DNA of 64,000 nt from Burkholderiales bacterium (GTDB taxonomy: Bacteria; Pseudomonadota; Gammaproteobacteria; Burkholderiales; Burkholderiaceae_C). The notes under the pieces were generated by a model that ran no database searches, was not told the DNA's origin, and worked only from the letters and a program-made list of their open reading frames with translations. The stretch lies in the NCBI GenBank assembly GCA_028868855.1, contig JAGWTR010000003.1:248001-312000 (forward strand), in the 5' to 3' direction. This document shows positions 28,436 through 37,381 of the stretch, one piece after another; position 1 is the first letter of the stretch, and every line of letters begins with the position of its first letter. The translations under genes and the position numbers were made by a program.

Positions 28436-29194
28436 TCAGGCCCCTTGCCATGTCGAACCCGCCGCCACCACGGCTTTGCGCCCCAGTGGGCCTTGCAGCC
28501 ACTGCACCAGCAGTTTTCCGGCCGGGTGCGGTGTCCGGAAGGAGCGCGCCACCTGGCAGGTGAGCCATAGGCGTGGGTCGGCGTCCACCATGACCTTCAG
28601 GGCCTTGCGGGCGTCGCGAGGCAGTGTCTGCCAATCGGCCTGGGTCATCAGCTGATAGCTGGGCAGCGATGAGGGTGGGGCCGGCAGCTTGCGGGCGCCC
28701 AGCGATGCCATCAGGCTGTCGGCCAGGTTGTTGAGCGCCGAGTCCTGGTCGGCGGGCTGCCAGCGACACGCGCCAGCGGACTGTCCGGCCAGGATCTGAG
28801 CCAGGGCACGCACCGCATCGGGCTCACCCTTCAGTCCGGCGGGGTCTTCTTGCGGGCCCACCAGCAGCACCTGGGTGCGGGCCAGGGTATGACGGTCGTG
28901 AATCAGGCCTTGCCGCTCAAGCTGGTCGGCCAGGGGCGAGCTCAGGAACAGGCCCACCGGCAAGGCGCCCGACTCCAGTTGTTTCAGGAGGCTGCCGGAA
29001 GGGGCGCGCACCCATTCGGCGCTCAGGCCCAGATCGCGGGCCATGGCCGTTTTCCAGCGTCCGGCCAGTCCGCTGTCCTGAATCAGGCCATCCACCCCCA
29101 GACGCAAGGGTAGGGCAGGCTGCGCCCAGCCTGTCGCCGGGGCCAGCCCCAGGCCGGCCATCCCTGTCATCGTCATCCATTCGCGTCGATTCAT
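28436..29194 (-). CDS. TupA-like periplasmic oxyanion-binding protein
   Basis: A 252-residue exported protein. The signal peptide starts NRREWM, a twin-arginine-like motif, and ends near ATGWA. The mature part resembles tungstate-binding TupA: QDSGLAGRWKTAM, then QVLLVGPQEDPAGLKGEPDAVRAL. The TTTS motif that binds the oxyanion in TupA is missing; the equivalent place reads GVDGLIQDSG. The later TupA motif is also not recognisable (LFLSSPLADQL). It is the first gene of the transporter operon, so the ligand may differ from tungstate. Confidence 0.72.
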   Translation of the reverse strand: MNRREWMTMTGMAGLGLAPATGWAQPALPLRLGVDGLIQDSGLAGRWKTAMARDLGLSAEWVRAPSGSLLKQLESGALPVGLFLSSPLADQLERQGLIHDRHTLARTQVLLVGPQEDPAGLKGEPDAVRALAQILAGQSAGACRWQPADQDSALNNLADSLMASLGARKLPAPPSSLPSYQLMTQADWQTLPRDARKALKVMVDADPRLWLTCQVARSFRTPHPAGKLLVQWLQGPLGRKAVVAAGSTWQGA

Positions 29195-29582
29195 CCAGAA
29201 ACCTTTGTGCTCGATCTGTGCGAGCCCCGTCTATTCAACCGCAAGAAAGCGGCTGGGCCCATCAGGGGCTTTGCCAGCTTGTAACAAGAAACGACAGTGG
29301 ATTGTCGCCTGATGAAATCCGCGCCGCGGATGGTGGGGTGCGAGCATGGGGTGTGACAAAGTTCGCACTTCGTGGGCCAGGGGCTCGCAAACCCCTTGGA
29401 AGCGGGGGGAACTCAAACGGATGGCGGTGGACTAAAATACAAGGTTCACTGCCTGACCGAGAGCCATGGGCGAGAGTCGATGGGTCGCGCAGGGTGTCGA
29501 GAGCGCAGCGCCGCCTCCAATCCATGGAGTGTGCGGATGTTGCGTTGTCGAGACCCTGTTTTTTACTTTTGGAGCCATTGTC
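29195..29582. other. Divergent intergenic region between the oxyanion transporter and pckG
   Basis: 388 bases with no convincing gene. On the plus strand TAAAAT (29433-29438) could be a -10 for pckG, but no good -35 sits at the right distance. An imperfect hairpin (CCAGGGG with CCCCTTGG) lies at about 29377-29399. I see no clear operator for either side. Confidence 0.5.
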
Positions 29583-31451
29583 ATGAACCAAACCGTGTCG
29601 CAAGGGACGCAAGTGAACGCCCCCGCTTATGTCAAGAATCAGAAATTGATCGCCTGGGTGGCCGAGATGGCCGCCCTGACGCAGCCCAAGGACATCGTCT
29701 GGTGCGATGGCTCGAAAGAGGAGTACGACCGCCTGTGCGCCCAGCTCGTGGCGGCCGGCTCGTTCAAGAAGCTCAACCCAGAACTGCGTCCCAACAGCTA
29801 CCTGGCCATCACCGACCCCTCGGACGTGGCCCGCGTGGAAGACCGCACCTTCATCTGCTCCGAGCGCAAGGAAGACGCCGGCCCCACCAACAATTGGTGC
29901 GAGCCCGCTGAAATGCGCGCCAAGCTGCAAACGGCTGACAACGCCGTGTTCAAGGGCTGCATGAAGGGCCGCACGATGTACGTCGTGCCGTTCAGCATGG
30001 GCCCCCTGGGCTCGAACATCGCCCACATCGGCGTGGAACTCTCTGACAGCGCCTACGTGGCCGTCAACATGAAGCTCATGACTCGCATGGGCAAGGGCGT
30101 GATCGATGTGCTGGGGCCTGATGGTGAATTCGTGCCCTGCATGCACAGCGTGGGCGCGCCGCTGGAAGCCGGTCAGAAGGACACCATCTGGCCTTGCAAT
30201 CCCACCGTCAAGTACATCGTGCACTATCCCGCGACCCGCGAAATCTGGTCGTATGGCTCCGGCTACGGCGGCAACGCGCTGCTGGGCAAGAAGTGCTTTG
30301 CCCTGCGCATCGCCTCCACCATGGGCCGCGACCAGGGCTGGCTGGCCGAGCACATGCTGCTGCTGGGCGTGACCAACCCCCAAGGCCAGAAGTACCACAT
30401 CGCCGCAGCCTTCCCCAGCGCCTGTGGCAAGACCAATTTCTCCATGCTGATCCCGCCTGCGGGCTACAACGGCTGGAAGGTCACCACCATCGGTGACGAC
30501 ATCGCCTGGATCAAGCCCGGGGCCGATGGGCGCATGTACGCCATCAATCCCGAAGCCGGTTACTTCGGCGTGGCCCCTGGCACCAACACGCTGACCAACC
30601 TGAACTGCATGAACTCGCTCGACAGCGACGTGATCTTCACCAACGTGGCCCTGACCGACGACGGCGACGTGTGGTGGGAAAGCATGACCGACACGCCCCC
30701 GGCTCACCTGATCGACTGGCAAGGCAAGGACTGGACGCCTCAGATCGCCAAGGAAACCGGCGCCAAGGCGGCGCACCCGAACGCCCGTTTTACCGTGGCC
30801 GCGACCAACAACCCGGCCCTGGACCCCGAGTGGGACAACCCTGCGGGCGTGCCGATTGACGCCTTCATCTTCGGTGGCCGTCGCTCCACGACCGTGCCTT
30901 TGGTGACCGAGGCGCGCAACTGGACCGAAGGCGTCTATATGGCCGCCACCATGGGTTCTGAGACCACCGCCGCGGCCTTCGGTGCCCAAGGCGTGGTGCG
31001 CCGCGACCCCTTCGCGATGCTGCCCTTCATGGGCTACAACATGAGCGACTACTTCCAGCACTGGCTGGACATGGGCGCCAAGCTGCAGGCCTCGGGTGCC
31101 AAGTTGCCCAAGGTGTACTGCGTCAACTGGTTCCGCAAGGGCGCCGATGGCAAGTTTGTGTGGCCGGGCTACGGCGAAAACATGCGCGTGCTGGAGTGGA
31201 TGCTGGGCCGCATCGCCGGCACCGCTCAGGGCGTGGAAAACATCTTTGGCCTGAGCCCGACCTACGCCGACCTGAACTGGACCGGCCTGAACTTCACCAA
31301 GGAGCAGTTCCAGTCGGTGATCGGCATTGACCGGGCCGCCTGGACGCAGGAGCTGACGCTGCATGAAGAGTTGTTCCAGAAACTGGCGTATCACCTGCCC
31401 AAGGACCTGACCCAAGTGAAGGCCCAGCTCGAGCAGAAGCTGGCCGCCTGA
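29583..31451 (+). CDS. pckG: Phosphoenolpyruvate carboxykinase (GTP)
   Basis: A 622-residue cytosolic enzyme that turns oxaloacetate and GTP into PEP, the entry to gluconeogenesis. The P-loop and reactive cysteine form [13 protein letters not shown], with C281. Other family signatures are [21 protein letters not shown] and [12 protein letters not shown]. Length is normal for the GTP-dependent form. ATG 29583, with GGAG eight bases upstream, is chosen over an in-frame start at 29466 that would add a non-conserved segment. Confidence 0.97.
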   Translation: MNQTVSQGTQVNAPAYVKNQKLIAWVAEMAALTQPKDIVWCDGSKEEYDRLCAQLVAAGSFKKLNPELRPNSYLAITDPSDVARVEDRTFICSERKEDAGPTNNWCEPAEMRAKLQTADNAVFKGCMKGRTMYVVPFSMGPLGSNIAHIGVELSDSAYVAVNMKLMTRMGKGVIDVLGPDGEFVPCMHSVGAPLEAGQKDTIWPCNPTVKYIVHYPATREIWSYGSGYGGNALLGKKCFALRIASTMGRDQGWLAEHMLLLGVTNPQGQKYHIAAAFPSACGKTNFSMLIPPAGYNGWKVTTIGDDIAWIKPGADGRMYAINPEAGYFGVAPGTNTLTNLNCMNSLDSDVIFTNVALTDDGDVWWESMTDTPPAHLIDWQGKDWTPQIAKETGAKAAHPNARFTVAATNNPALDPEWDNPAGVPIDAFIFGGRRSTTVPLVTEARNWTEGVYMAATMGSETTAAAFGAQGVVRRDPFAMLPFMGYNMSDYFQHWLDMGAKLQASGAKLPKVYCVNWFRKGADGKFVWPGYGENMRVLEWMLGRIAGTAQGVENIFGLSPTYADLNWTGLNFTKEQFQSVIGIDRAAWTQELTLHEELFQKLAYHLPKDLTQVKAQLEQKLAA

Positions 31452-31505
31452 CTCGACACGAAGCAGCCCAGCACGTTTTGGTGACATTACGTGTGTTACA
31501 GGGAT

Positions 31506-31521
31506 CCCCCGTGAACGGGGG
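31506..31521 (+). other. GC hairpin downstream of pckG
   Basis: CCCCC and GGGGG (in CCCCCGTGAACGGGGG) can pair 55 bases after the pckG stop. No T-run follows, so it is at most a weak terminator or a 3' stabiliser. Confidence 0.35.
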
Positions 31522-31633
31522 GTGTCGCCTGGGGTCGCGTTTCTCTATAACGGGCAGACGTGGTGATTCGAGCGGATTGATCCAGATCAGGCCGTTCTGT
31601 TTGCTTGGTACGATTTAAAATAGAGAGGTTCGT

Positions 31634-32122
31634 ATGAAATTTAAACTTCTGGTCGCGGCGGTGACCTTCGTATCCGCTGGCGCTGCCTTTGCAGGCAATG
31701 CGGTGGCCCCTGGGGGTGATTTGGGCGCCCTGACGCCTGCGCCTGCCCAGTTCGCGGATTTGCTGTCCACCGGTTCGCTGGCGGGTGGGGTGTTCTCGGA
31801 CGATTTCAAGTTCACCATTGGCGGCGTCAGTGATGTGATCGGTTCGGTCAGCCAGTTGTTTGGCGCCGTGTCGTTCAACTCGGTGGCCGTTAATGGCAGC
31901 CCCGTGGTCCCGACGCCCACCGTCACGGCCAATTCGTTCAAGTTCACGGGCTTGGCCGCTGGCACCTACACCTTGAACGTCAAGGGCACTTACGCGACCG
32001 GCTTCAACGCCTACACCGGGTCGGTTTACGCCACCCCGGCTGTGCCTGAGCCCGGTTCCATGGCGCTGGTCCTGGCGGGTCTGGGGGCTGTGGGCCTGCT
32101 GGCTCGTCGCCGCTCGGTCTAA
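31634..32122 (+). CDS. FxDxF-type PEP-CTERM exported protein
   Basis: A 162-residue secreted protein. The signal peptide ends at GAAFA. The mature part holds the FxDxF motif (GVFSDDFKFTIGG) and beta-rich repeats. It ends with the PEP-CTERM sorting signal: VPEPGSMAL, a hydrophobic helix and the basic RRRSV. Such proteins are cleaved by an exosortase during export, often together with exopolysaccharide. The exosortase is not in the window. A strong terminator follows directly. The precise role of FxDxF proteins is not known. Confidence 0.9.
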   Translation: MKFKLLVAAVTFVSAGAAFAGNAVAPGGDLGALTPAPAQFADLLSTGSLAGGVFSDDFKFTIGGVSDVIGSVSQLFGAVSFNSVAVNGSPVVPTPTVTANSFKFTGLAAGTYTLNVKGTYATGFNAYTGSVYATPAVPEPGSMALVLAGLGAVGLLARRRSV

Positions 32123-32159
32123 GGCTGAAAGACAAGCCAAACCCAGCGGTTTGGCACAC

Positions 32160-32191
32160 AAAAAAAGCGGGCCCGAAAGGCCCGCTTTTTT
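32160..32191. terminator. Bidirectional Rho-independent terminator
   Basis: GCGGGCC (32167-32173) pairs with GGCCCGC (32179-32185) around CGAAA. It is flanked by an A-run (32160-32166) and a T-run (32186-32191), so it can end the PEP-CTERM gene on the plus strand and the esterase gene on the minus strand. Confidence 0.88.
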
Positions 32192-32223
32192 CATGGCGGC
32201 GTCATGGCGGCGTCATGGCGGCG
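32191..32223. repeat. Three tandem copies of an 11-bp unit
   Basis: TCATGGCGGCG occurs three times without mismatch (32191-32201, 32202-32212, 32213-32223), between the shared terminator and the stop codon of the esterase gene. Confidence 0.9.
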
Positions 32224-32226
32224 GCC

Positions 32227-33504
32227 TCAGAACAAGCCCGCCTTGCCAATCAGTTGCGCCACCAGGTCCGACAGGGTCGTGGCGGCGGCCTTGATGCGGC
32301 TGACCTCTTGGGCGCGGATCACGGGCCCGCTGCTGGCCAGCAGGTTGTCGACGAAGGTGCCGACGGAGGCCAGGTTGCGCTCCTTGATGCCGGTGTCTCC
32401 GAAGGTCACGATGGTCAGACAGTGCGACTCATTGATCTGGCGGTAATTGGGCAGGAAGTAGCCCAGGTTGGCCGAGCTGGGCATGTGGGCCACCCAGGTG
32501 TTGATGTCCTGACGCCAGCGGCTGTTCAGCGCGGCAAGACGGTCTGTCGGGGTCGCGGCGTTGGCGATGTCGGGGTAGAACTTCTCGTAGGAAAAGGCCG
32601 AGAAATCAGCGTCTTCCTGGAACATCGCGTAGCCAATCCTGTCTTGCGGGAAGATCTTGTTGAGCCCGTAGGTGATGGTGCCCAGATTGTTGACGTCGCC
32701 AGCACCAGGGTACTTGCCGATGAGCTCGGTGATCATGCCGGTGGGCTCATCCAGGCCCCAGGCCTCGCGGATCCGGTTGTGCAGGGGCAGCGAGGGCGAT
32801 TGCTCGGGCGTGCTGTCGCGGGGTGTCCAGAACAGGGGGCCGGAGTCGGCCAGCAGGGCGCTGCGGGTGGGGTTGAGGCCCGTGCGCATTTGGGGGTAGT
32901 TGGCCGTGGAGCCGACGCCGCCCGCCGAAAAGCCGGTCAGCAGCAGTTGTGCGGGCTTGGGCATGTTCGCCGCCATCCAGGCGGTGACGGCCTTCGCGTT
33001 GACGGCGCCTTTGTGCTGCCAGACCAGCGGGTTGGCTGGGTCGCTGTCGGAGTACACGGCCACCTTATTGCCGGTGTGCACATCGCCGGTGCAGTAGGGC
33101 ACGTAGACGATGTTCCAGCTTTGCGTCTGCACCGAGGTGAGCGGGTCCAGGCGGGAGGTGAATGGCGTGACCAGGCCCAGATGCGCCTGGTAGGACCAGG
33201 TTGACAGGTAATCCGCCGGGATGCCGTTGGGGTTCACGGCGGCCAGCTTGACGCCGCCTTTGTTGGCGCAGGTGGCTTGTTCCCAGCAGGCGCCGCCGCC
33301 CTCATACATGACCACGGTCTTGCTGGTGAAGGGGGTGCGGTTGACAAAGAAGCGGTAGGGCGTGCCATTGCCACAGCTGGCGCCGGACGATGCGGGGAGC
33401 TCAATGGCTTCCCACTTCAGGTAGGCGGCGTTGGCCGCCAGGCTGGTCAGCAAGGTGGCGCCGATGGCCTTGGTGGCTGTCAGCAGTAGTGATTTCAGAC
33501 TCAT
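32227..33504 (-). CDS. Secreted pectin-acetylesterase-like hydrolase (PAE/Notum family)
   Basis: A 425-residue exported serine hydrolase. The signal peptide is about residues 1-26, ending SLAANA. The oxyanion-hole motif is YEGGGACW, the nucleophile lies in GFSAGGVGS, and later DADFSAF and NESHCL offer the Asp and His of the triad, as in pectin acetylesterases and Notum. Several cysteines suggest disulfides. The substrate may be an acetylated polysaccharide, but other esters are possible. ATG 33504, after GGAG, gives a clean signal peptide. With a type II system in the same genome it could be released outside the cell; that is an inference. Confidence 0.85.
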   Translation of the reverse strand: MSLKSLLLTATKAIGATLLTSLAANAAYLKWEAIELPASSGASCGNGTPYRFFVNRTPFTSKTVVMYEGGGACWEQATCANKGGVKLAAVNPNGIPADYLSTWSYQAHLGLVTPFTSRLDPLTSVQTQSWNIVYVPYCTGDVHTGNKVAVYSDSDPANPLVWQHKGAVNAKAVTAWMAANMPKPAQLLLTGFSAGGVGSTANYPQMRTGLNPTRSALLADSGPLFWTPRDSTPEQSPSLPLHNRIREAWGLDEPTGMITELIGKYPGAGDVNNLGTITYGLNKIFPQDRIGYAMFQEDADFSAFSYEKFYPDIANAATPTDRLAALNSRWRQDINTWVAHMPSSANLGYFLPNYRQINESHCLTIVTFGDTGIKERNLASVGTFVDNLLASSGPVIRAQEVSRIKAAATTLSDLVAQLIGKAGLF

Positions 33505-33519
33505 ATCAACGCTCCAGGG

Positions 33520-33543
33520 GTGAAATGTTGTGAACGATTTCAC
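33520..33543. promoter_or_regulatory. Inverted repeat upstream of the esterase gene
   Basis: GTGAAAT (33520-33526) and ATTTCAC (33537-33543) form a perfect 7-bp inverted repeat with a 10-base spacer. It lies 16 bases upstream of the esterase start codon and could be an operator or a 5' UTR hairpin. Confidence 0.4.
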
Positions 33544-33612
33544 AGAGTCTGGATCGCGCTGGGTTTTCTGCCTCTGGCACTTTCCCTGTTGGGGATGCTG
33601 CCCCCCTAGAAA

Positions 33613-34710
33613 TCAGGGGGTGGAACTGTCGCCTGCTTGACGTTCGCGGGAGTTGGCCGCAAGGGTTCGCCCTGAGCTGCTGGCCGCCCGGACGACGTGC
33701 ACGCGCTGCGCAGCACCGACTTCGCGCGCGCGCAACTGGCCACACCCACCCTCCACATCCTGCCCGGCCGAATGGCGCAGCTTGGTCAGAATGCCGCGCC
33801 GGTGCAGGCTGCGCGCGATTTCGGCGGCACGCTCCCACGAGGGGCGCTGGAAGTCCAGCTCGGGCACGCTGTTGTACGGAATCATGTTCATGAGCGCGTA
33901 CTTGCCCTGGAGCAGGCGCACGATGCCATCGAGTTCGTCGGCGCTGTCGTTGATGCCCTCCAGCAAGGTCCATTGGTACTGGATGGGGTAGCCGGTGGCG
34001 CGGGCGTAGCGCTCGCCCAGTTCCACCAGTTCGGCCGGGTCGATGCGGGGGGCTTTGGGTAGTAACTGCGCCCGCAATTCAGGCCTGGTCGAATGCAGCG
34101 ACAAGGCCAGTGCCGGTTTGACCGTGCCTTGGGGCAGGCGTTCGAACACGCGCGGATCCCCCACTGTGGAGAACACCAGGTTCTTATGCCCGATGCCACC
34201 GGCGGTGCCCAGCAGGTCGATCGCTTCAAGCACGTTGTCCAGGTTGTGCGACGGCTCGCCCATGCCCATGAACACGACCTTGCTAACGCGCCGGCGCGTG
34301 CGGGCCAGCGCCACCTGCGCGACGATCTCCGCGCTGCCCACCTGACGCAACAACCCGTCGCGGCCAGTCATGCAAAACACACAGCCCACTGCGCAACCCA
34401 CTTGGGAGGACACGCACAGGCCATCGCGCGGCAGCAGCACGCTCTCAATGGTCTGGCCGTCATTGAGTTCAACCAGCAGGCGGGCCGAGCCGTCGTCGCC
34501 GGGGTGTTCGGAGCGCAGGCGCGCCAGCGCGCTCAGGTCCCGCATCAAGTCGGGCAGGCCCCTGCGCACCTCCAGGGGGAGGAAGTCTTCGGGGCGGCGT
34601 TTGCCACCGTCCTGCGGCAGCGCTTGCGACCACTGCCGCAGGACGCGCTGTTCATGGCAAGGCTTGGCGCCTTGGGCGCGTAGGCGTTGTCGGATGTCTT
34701 CAATGCGCAT
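33613..34710 (-). CDS. RlmN-like radical SAM methyltransferase
   Basis: A 365-residue protein of the RlmN/Cfr radical SAM family, which methylates C2 or C8 of adenosine in RNA. The iron-sulfur motif is C106-x3-C110-x2-C113 in VGCAVGCVFCMTG. GMGEPSHNLDNV matches the SAM-binding GMGEP motif. The resolving cysteine is in VEGGCGQLRA. The N-terminal domain starts at MRIEDIRQRL, and this ATG (34710) is chosen by similarity; no strong Shine-Dalgarno is visible. The open frame continues upstream to 35142, but that part is not family-like. Its position beside an oxidase gene suggests a paralog of the housekeeping enzyme. Confidence 0.78.
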   Translation of the reverse strand: MRIEDIRQRLRAQGAKPCHEQRVLRQWSQALPQDGGKRRPEDFLPLEVRRGLPDLMRDLSALARLRSEHPGDDGSARLLVELNDGQTIESVLLPRDGLCVSSQVGCAVGCVFCMTGRDGLLRQVGSAEIVAQVALARTRRRVSKVVFMGMGEPSHNLDNVLEAIDLLGTAGGIGHKNLVFSTVGDPRVFERLPQGTVKPALALSLHSTRPELRAQLLPKAPRIDPAELVELGERYARATGYPIQYQWTLLEGINDSADELDGIVRLLQGKYALMNMIPYNSVPELDFQRPSWERAAEIARSLHRRGILTKLRHSAGQDVEGGCGQLRAREVGAAQRVHVVRAASSSGRTLAANSRERQAGDSSTP

Positions 34711-34964
34711 GGGGGTGACTGGTGTGGCGGTACGGCAGATCGCAGTGTAGGCGCCGGAATCGACGGTCATGCCCGGGGTGTTTTTCTGCCAAGGCGACTC
34801 CATGCAGGGCTGTGCTCGGGTGGGCGGGTTTTCCCTTATATCGGGGGTGTGTTTAAAGACGCGGGGCTGATAACTTCCAGCCCGTGCCGCTGCAGCTTGT
34901 TGTTTTCCTCGTTTTTTTGCTTGCAGCTTGAGGTTGGTCAATAAAATTTTGGGAGTGAAGTGCC

Positions 34965-37031
34965 ATGAGAGAAATGCTGCGCAGCCGTGCGCGCCAAGTT
35001 GTTCTGATCGGTTTGTCCGGTCTGTGGTTGTCTGGCGCGGCCGATGCGGCCAATTTGGTCGATCTGCCTGTGCTGACCAGCACCAGTGGCGTGCTTGACG
35101 TGTTGATGGTGGCGCGCCCGGCGACCGCCAGCACCCTGACACCCCTGAACCCGACCTCCTGGGTCTATGACATCTGCCCCCGTCCTGCCAACGGGGCGTT
35201 GTCCTGCCCGACCACCACGGCCAATCTGTATGGCGGAACGCGTCTGCAATTGGCCGCCGGCGACACGCTGAAAGTGCGCCTGGTTAACCTGTTGCCCTTG
35301 TTGCCTGAGGCTGCTCACGCCGCCGAGGCGGGCAATTCTTACCTCAAACTCAACCCCACCAACATCCACACGCACGGCCTGCTGGTCTCGCCGCGCTACC
35401 CCACCACGGCGAACCCGACCTACGGCGACAACGTGCTGGTGCTGACGCTCAACACGGCCACTGGCTCGCCCTCCAGCGATGCCCACGTGCACGGTGACAC
35501 GCGCCTGGGGTACACCGACTACAGCATCAAGGTGCCGGCGGGCCACCCCTCGGGCATGTACTGGTTCCACCCGCACGTGCACGGCGTTTCGCTCAACCAG
35601 GTCTCAGGCGGGCTGTCGGGCATGATCACCGTGGGCAGCGTGCTCGACTATGTCTGCAAGGGCAAGACTTGCGCCAACTTCGCCGCCGGCTTGCCGGTGC
35701 GACACCTGTTGCTCAAGGACACCCAGGTGTTGTCGACCGGCAAAATGCAGACGCAGCAAGACCCGGACTTCTGCTTGGGCAATGGGGCCTCGCAAGGCTA
35801 TTGCGCCGGCAGTCTGCACAGCGATGACTCGGGCGCGATCGACTCGCGCGGTGGGCGCTGGTTCTTCACGGTCAACGGCCAGCCTTATCCCAATGTGCCC
35901 GTCACCAACAAGGGGGGCGAAATTTGGCGCCTGACGGCCGCCTCGGGCAGTGCCACCTACAACCTGCACCTGCAGGATACGGCGGTGCCCGCCAATGACA
36001 TGACCGTGCAGGTGCTGTCGATTGACGGTGTGGCCGTGCAAGGCCCCAAGACCGGTTCTGTGCTGACCTGGCTCAACCTCAACCGCCAGCGGGGCAACCT
36101 CGTGCCCTGCCCGGGCATCAACACCACCTTGAGCAACCTGACGACCGGCGCGCCGGTGTGCGCCAAGGGCATCACCATGATGCCCAGTTCACGCGTCGAG
36201 CTGTGGGTGGCCTACCGTGATGCCGCAGGCAACCTGGTCACGCCGATCGCCGGCACCAAGGCCGTGTTGCGCACCGTGGGGTATGCCAGCGGCCCTGAGG
36301 GCGACACCTGGCCCGCGGTCGATCTGGCACAAGTGACCTTCAGTGGTTCGGCCCGTGTCAGCACCGACCCGATCGCGTTGGAAATTGGCGGCACCCTGAC
36401 CGCGCTGCTGGACCAGGCCACACTGGCCACGGCGATGAAGACGGAGAACGCTGCGGTCGGCACCCAGGCGGGTTGCACGCCGCTGGCCGCTGGCCATGGT
36501 CGACGCATCTTCTACGGCAACACGGCGGCTGGCGACTTCGGTCTGGGCTATGAAGAGATCGATGCTTATGGCGTGACCGTTCCCGGCACCTTCGTGGATG
36601 TGAAGGCCTTTGATCCTGATACCCCAACCATCTGCGTGTCGCTGGCGACCGGCAACACCACCAACACTGAGGTGTGGCAGTTGGTGAACCTGGCCGGTGA
36701 AGACCATAACTTTCACATTCACCAGTTGCGCTTCAAGCTGTTGAACGATCCGAACACGGACGGCAGCACCACGCTGCGCACGCTCGACAGCAGTGCGATC
36801 GCCTACGACAACCTGCCCCTGCGCCATGGCAGTGCGTCGTGCAACACCGTGCAGGCCTGGCGTGATTCGCGCAACCCGTTCAGCGCTGGCTACAAGGCTT
36901 GTGACGGCGCCCCGGTCACTGTGGCGATTCCCTTCTCGATCGCCGGTGACTTCGTCTACCACTGCCACATCCTGGAGCACGAAGACGGCGGCATGATGGC
37001 TCGCATCCGGGTGCGTGCCTCGGCCAACTGA
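34965..37031 (+). CDS. Periplasmic multicopper oxidase
   Basis: A 688-residue exported oxidase with a signal peptide ending GAADA. All four copper motifs are present: HTHG (135-138), HPHVHG (202-207), HNFHIHQ (581-587) and HCHILEHEDGGM (666-677) with a Met axial ligand to the type 1 copper. The spacing between the first two motifs and the number of cysteines are greater than in CueO-like enzymes. The substrate could be Cu(I), Mn(II) or an organic reductant. GGGAG precedes the ATG. The stop overlaps the start of a small secreted protein gene, so the two are probably co-translated. Confidence 0.9.
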   Translation: MREMLRSRARQVVLIGLSGLWLSGAADAANLVDLPVLTSTSGVLDVLMVARPATASTLTPLNPTSWVYDICPRPANGALSCPTTTANLYGGTRLQLAAGDTLKVRLVNLLPLLPEAAHAAEAGNSYLKLNPTNIHTHGLLVSPRYPTTANPTYGDNVLVLTLNTATGSPSSDAHVHGDTRLGYTDYSIKVPAGHPSGMYWFHPHVHGVSLNQVSGGLSGMITVGSVLDYVCKGKTCANFAAGLPVRHLLLKDTQVLSTGKMQTQQDPDFCLGNGASQGYCAGSLHSDDSGAIDSRGGRWFFTVNGQPYPNVPVTNKGGEIWRLTAASGSATYNLHLQDTAVPANDMTVQVLSIDGVAVQGPKTGSVLTWLNLNRQRGNLVPCPGINTTLSNLTTGAPVCAKGITMMPSSRVELWVAYRDAAGNLVTPIAGTKAVLRTVGYASGPEGDTWPAVDLAQVTFSGSARVSTDPIALEIGGTLTALLDQATLATAMKTENAAVGTQAGCTPLAAGHGRRIFYGNTAAGDFGLGYEEIDAYGVTVPGTFVDVKAFDPDTPTICVSLATGNTTNTEVWQLVNLAGEDHNFHIHQLRFKLLNDPNTDGSTTLRTLDSSAIAYDNLPLRHGSASCNTVQAWRDSRNPFSAGYKACDGAPVTVAIPFSIAGDFVYHCHILEHEDGGMMARIRVRASAN

Positions 37032-37363
37032 TGATGCGCACACTCTGCGCCCTGCTTTTGGGCCTGGCTTGTCACGCGGCGTGGTCGGCCATGCCCAGTG
37101 TGTCGACGGTGCAGCACGCTTATGACCTCGCCAAGGGGGATGCGGACAGCAATCCGCAGCATGTCTACGAGTTGTCGATCCTGGCCGCACGATGCAGCCC
37201 TTTGGCGCAGCCCGACAATGTCATGTGCCAGATCGACTTCGTCCGCAAGGACAAGCCCGATGGCCGCATGTACTTTGAAGTGGTCACCTTGGCGGCGCGC
37301 CAGAGTGACTGGGTCTTGCTCAGTGGGCTGTGCAAGTCCAGGCCTGCCGTGAAGCGACCATGA
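37031..37363 (+). CDS. Small secreted protein coupled to the multicopper oxidase
   Basis: A 110-residue protein that I do not recognise. The signal peptide is about residues 1-20, ending AAWSA. The mature part has the pattern STVQHAYDLAKGDADSN, then a C-x10-C pair and a C-terminal cysteine (GLCKSRP). ATGATG overlaps the oxidase stop (TGATGATG). The tight coupling suggests a partner, copper donor or fold helper for the oxidase in the periplasm; this is an inference from position. Confidence 0.7.
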   Translation: MMRTLCALLLGLACHAAWSAMPSVSTVQHAYDLAKGDADSNPQHVYELSILAARCSPLAQPDNVMCQIDFVRKDKPDGRMYFEVVTLAARQSDWVLLSGLCKSRPAVKRP

Positions 37364-37381
37364 CCCTGCACTGCCGCGCGT

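Noticed and set aside
28436-29194. Standard molybdate-binding ModA
   Set aside because: The distal VGPQEDPAGLKG segment fits TupA rather than ModA, and the ligand motif is absent, so no gene symbol was given.
29262-31487. A 741-codon open frame on the minus strand opposite pckG
   Set aside because: It is antisense to an intact pckG and has the biased composition of a mirror frame.
31506-31521. Rho-independent terminator of pckG
   Set aside because: The short GC stem lacks a T-run; listed only as a hairpin.
32191-32223. CRISPR-like repeat
   Set aside because: Units are 11 bases and directly joined, with no spacers and no cas genes.
33613-34710. Cfr-type antibiotic resistance methyltransferase
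   Set aside because: The shared motifs cannot separate Cfr from RlmN, and the core chromosomal setting favours an RlmN paralog.
34711-35142. N-terminal extension of the RlmN-like frame to 35142
   Set aside because: It would run across the divergent promoter and into the multicopper oxidase gene; the added residues do not resemble the family.
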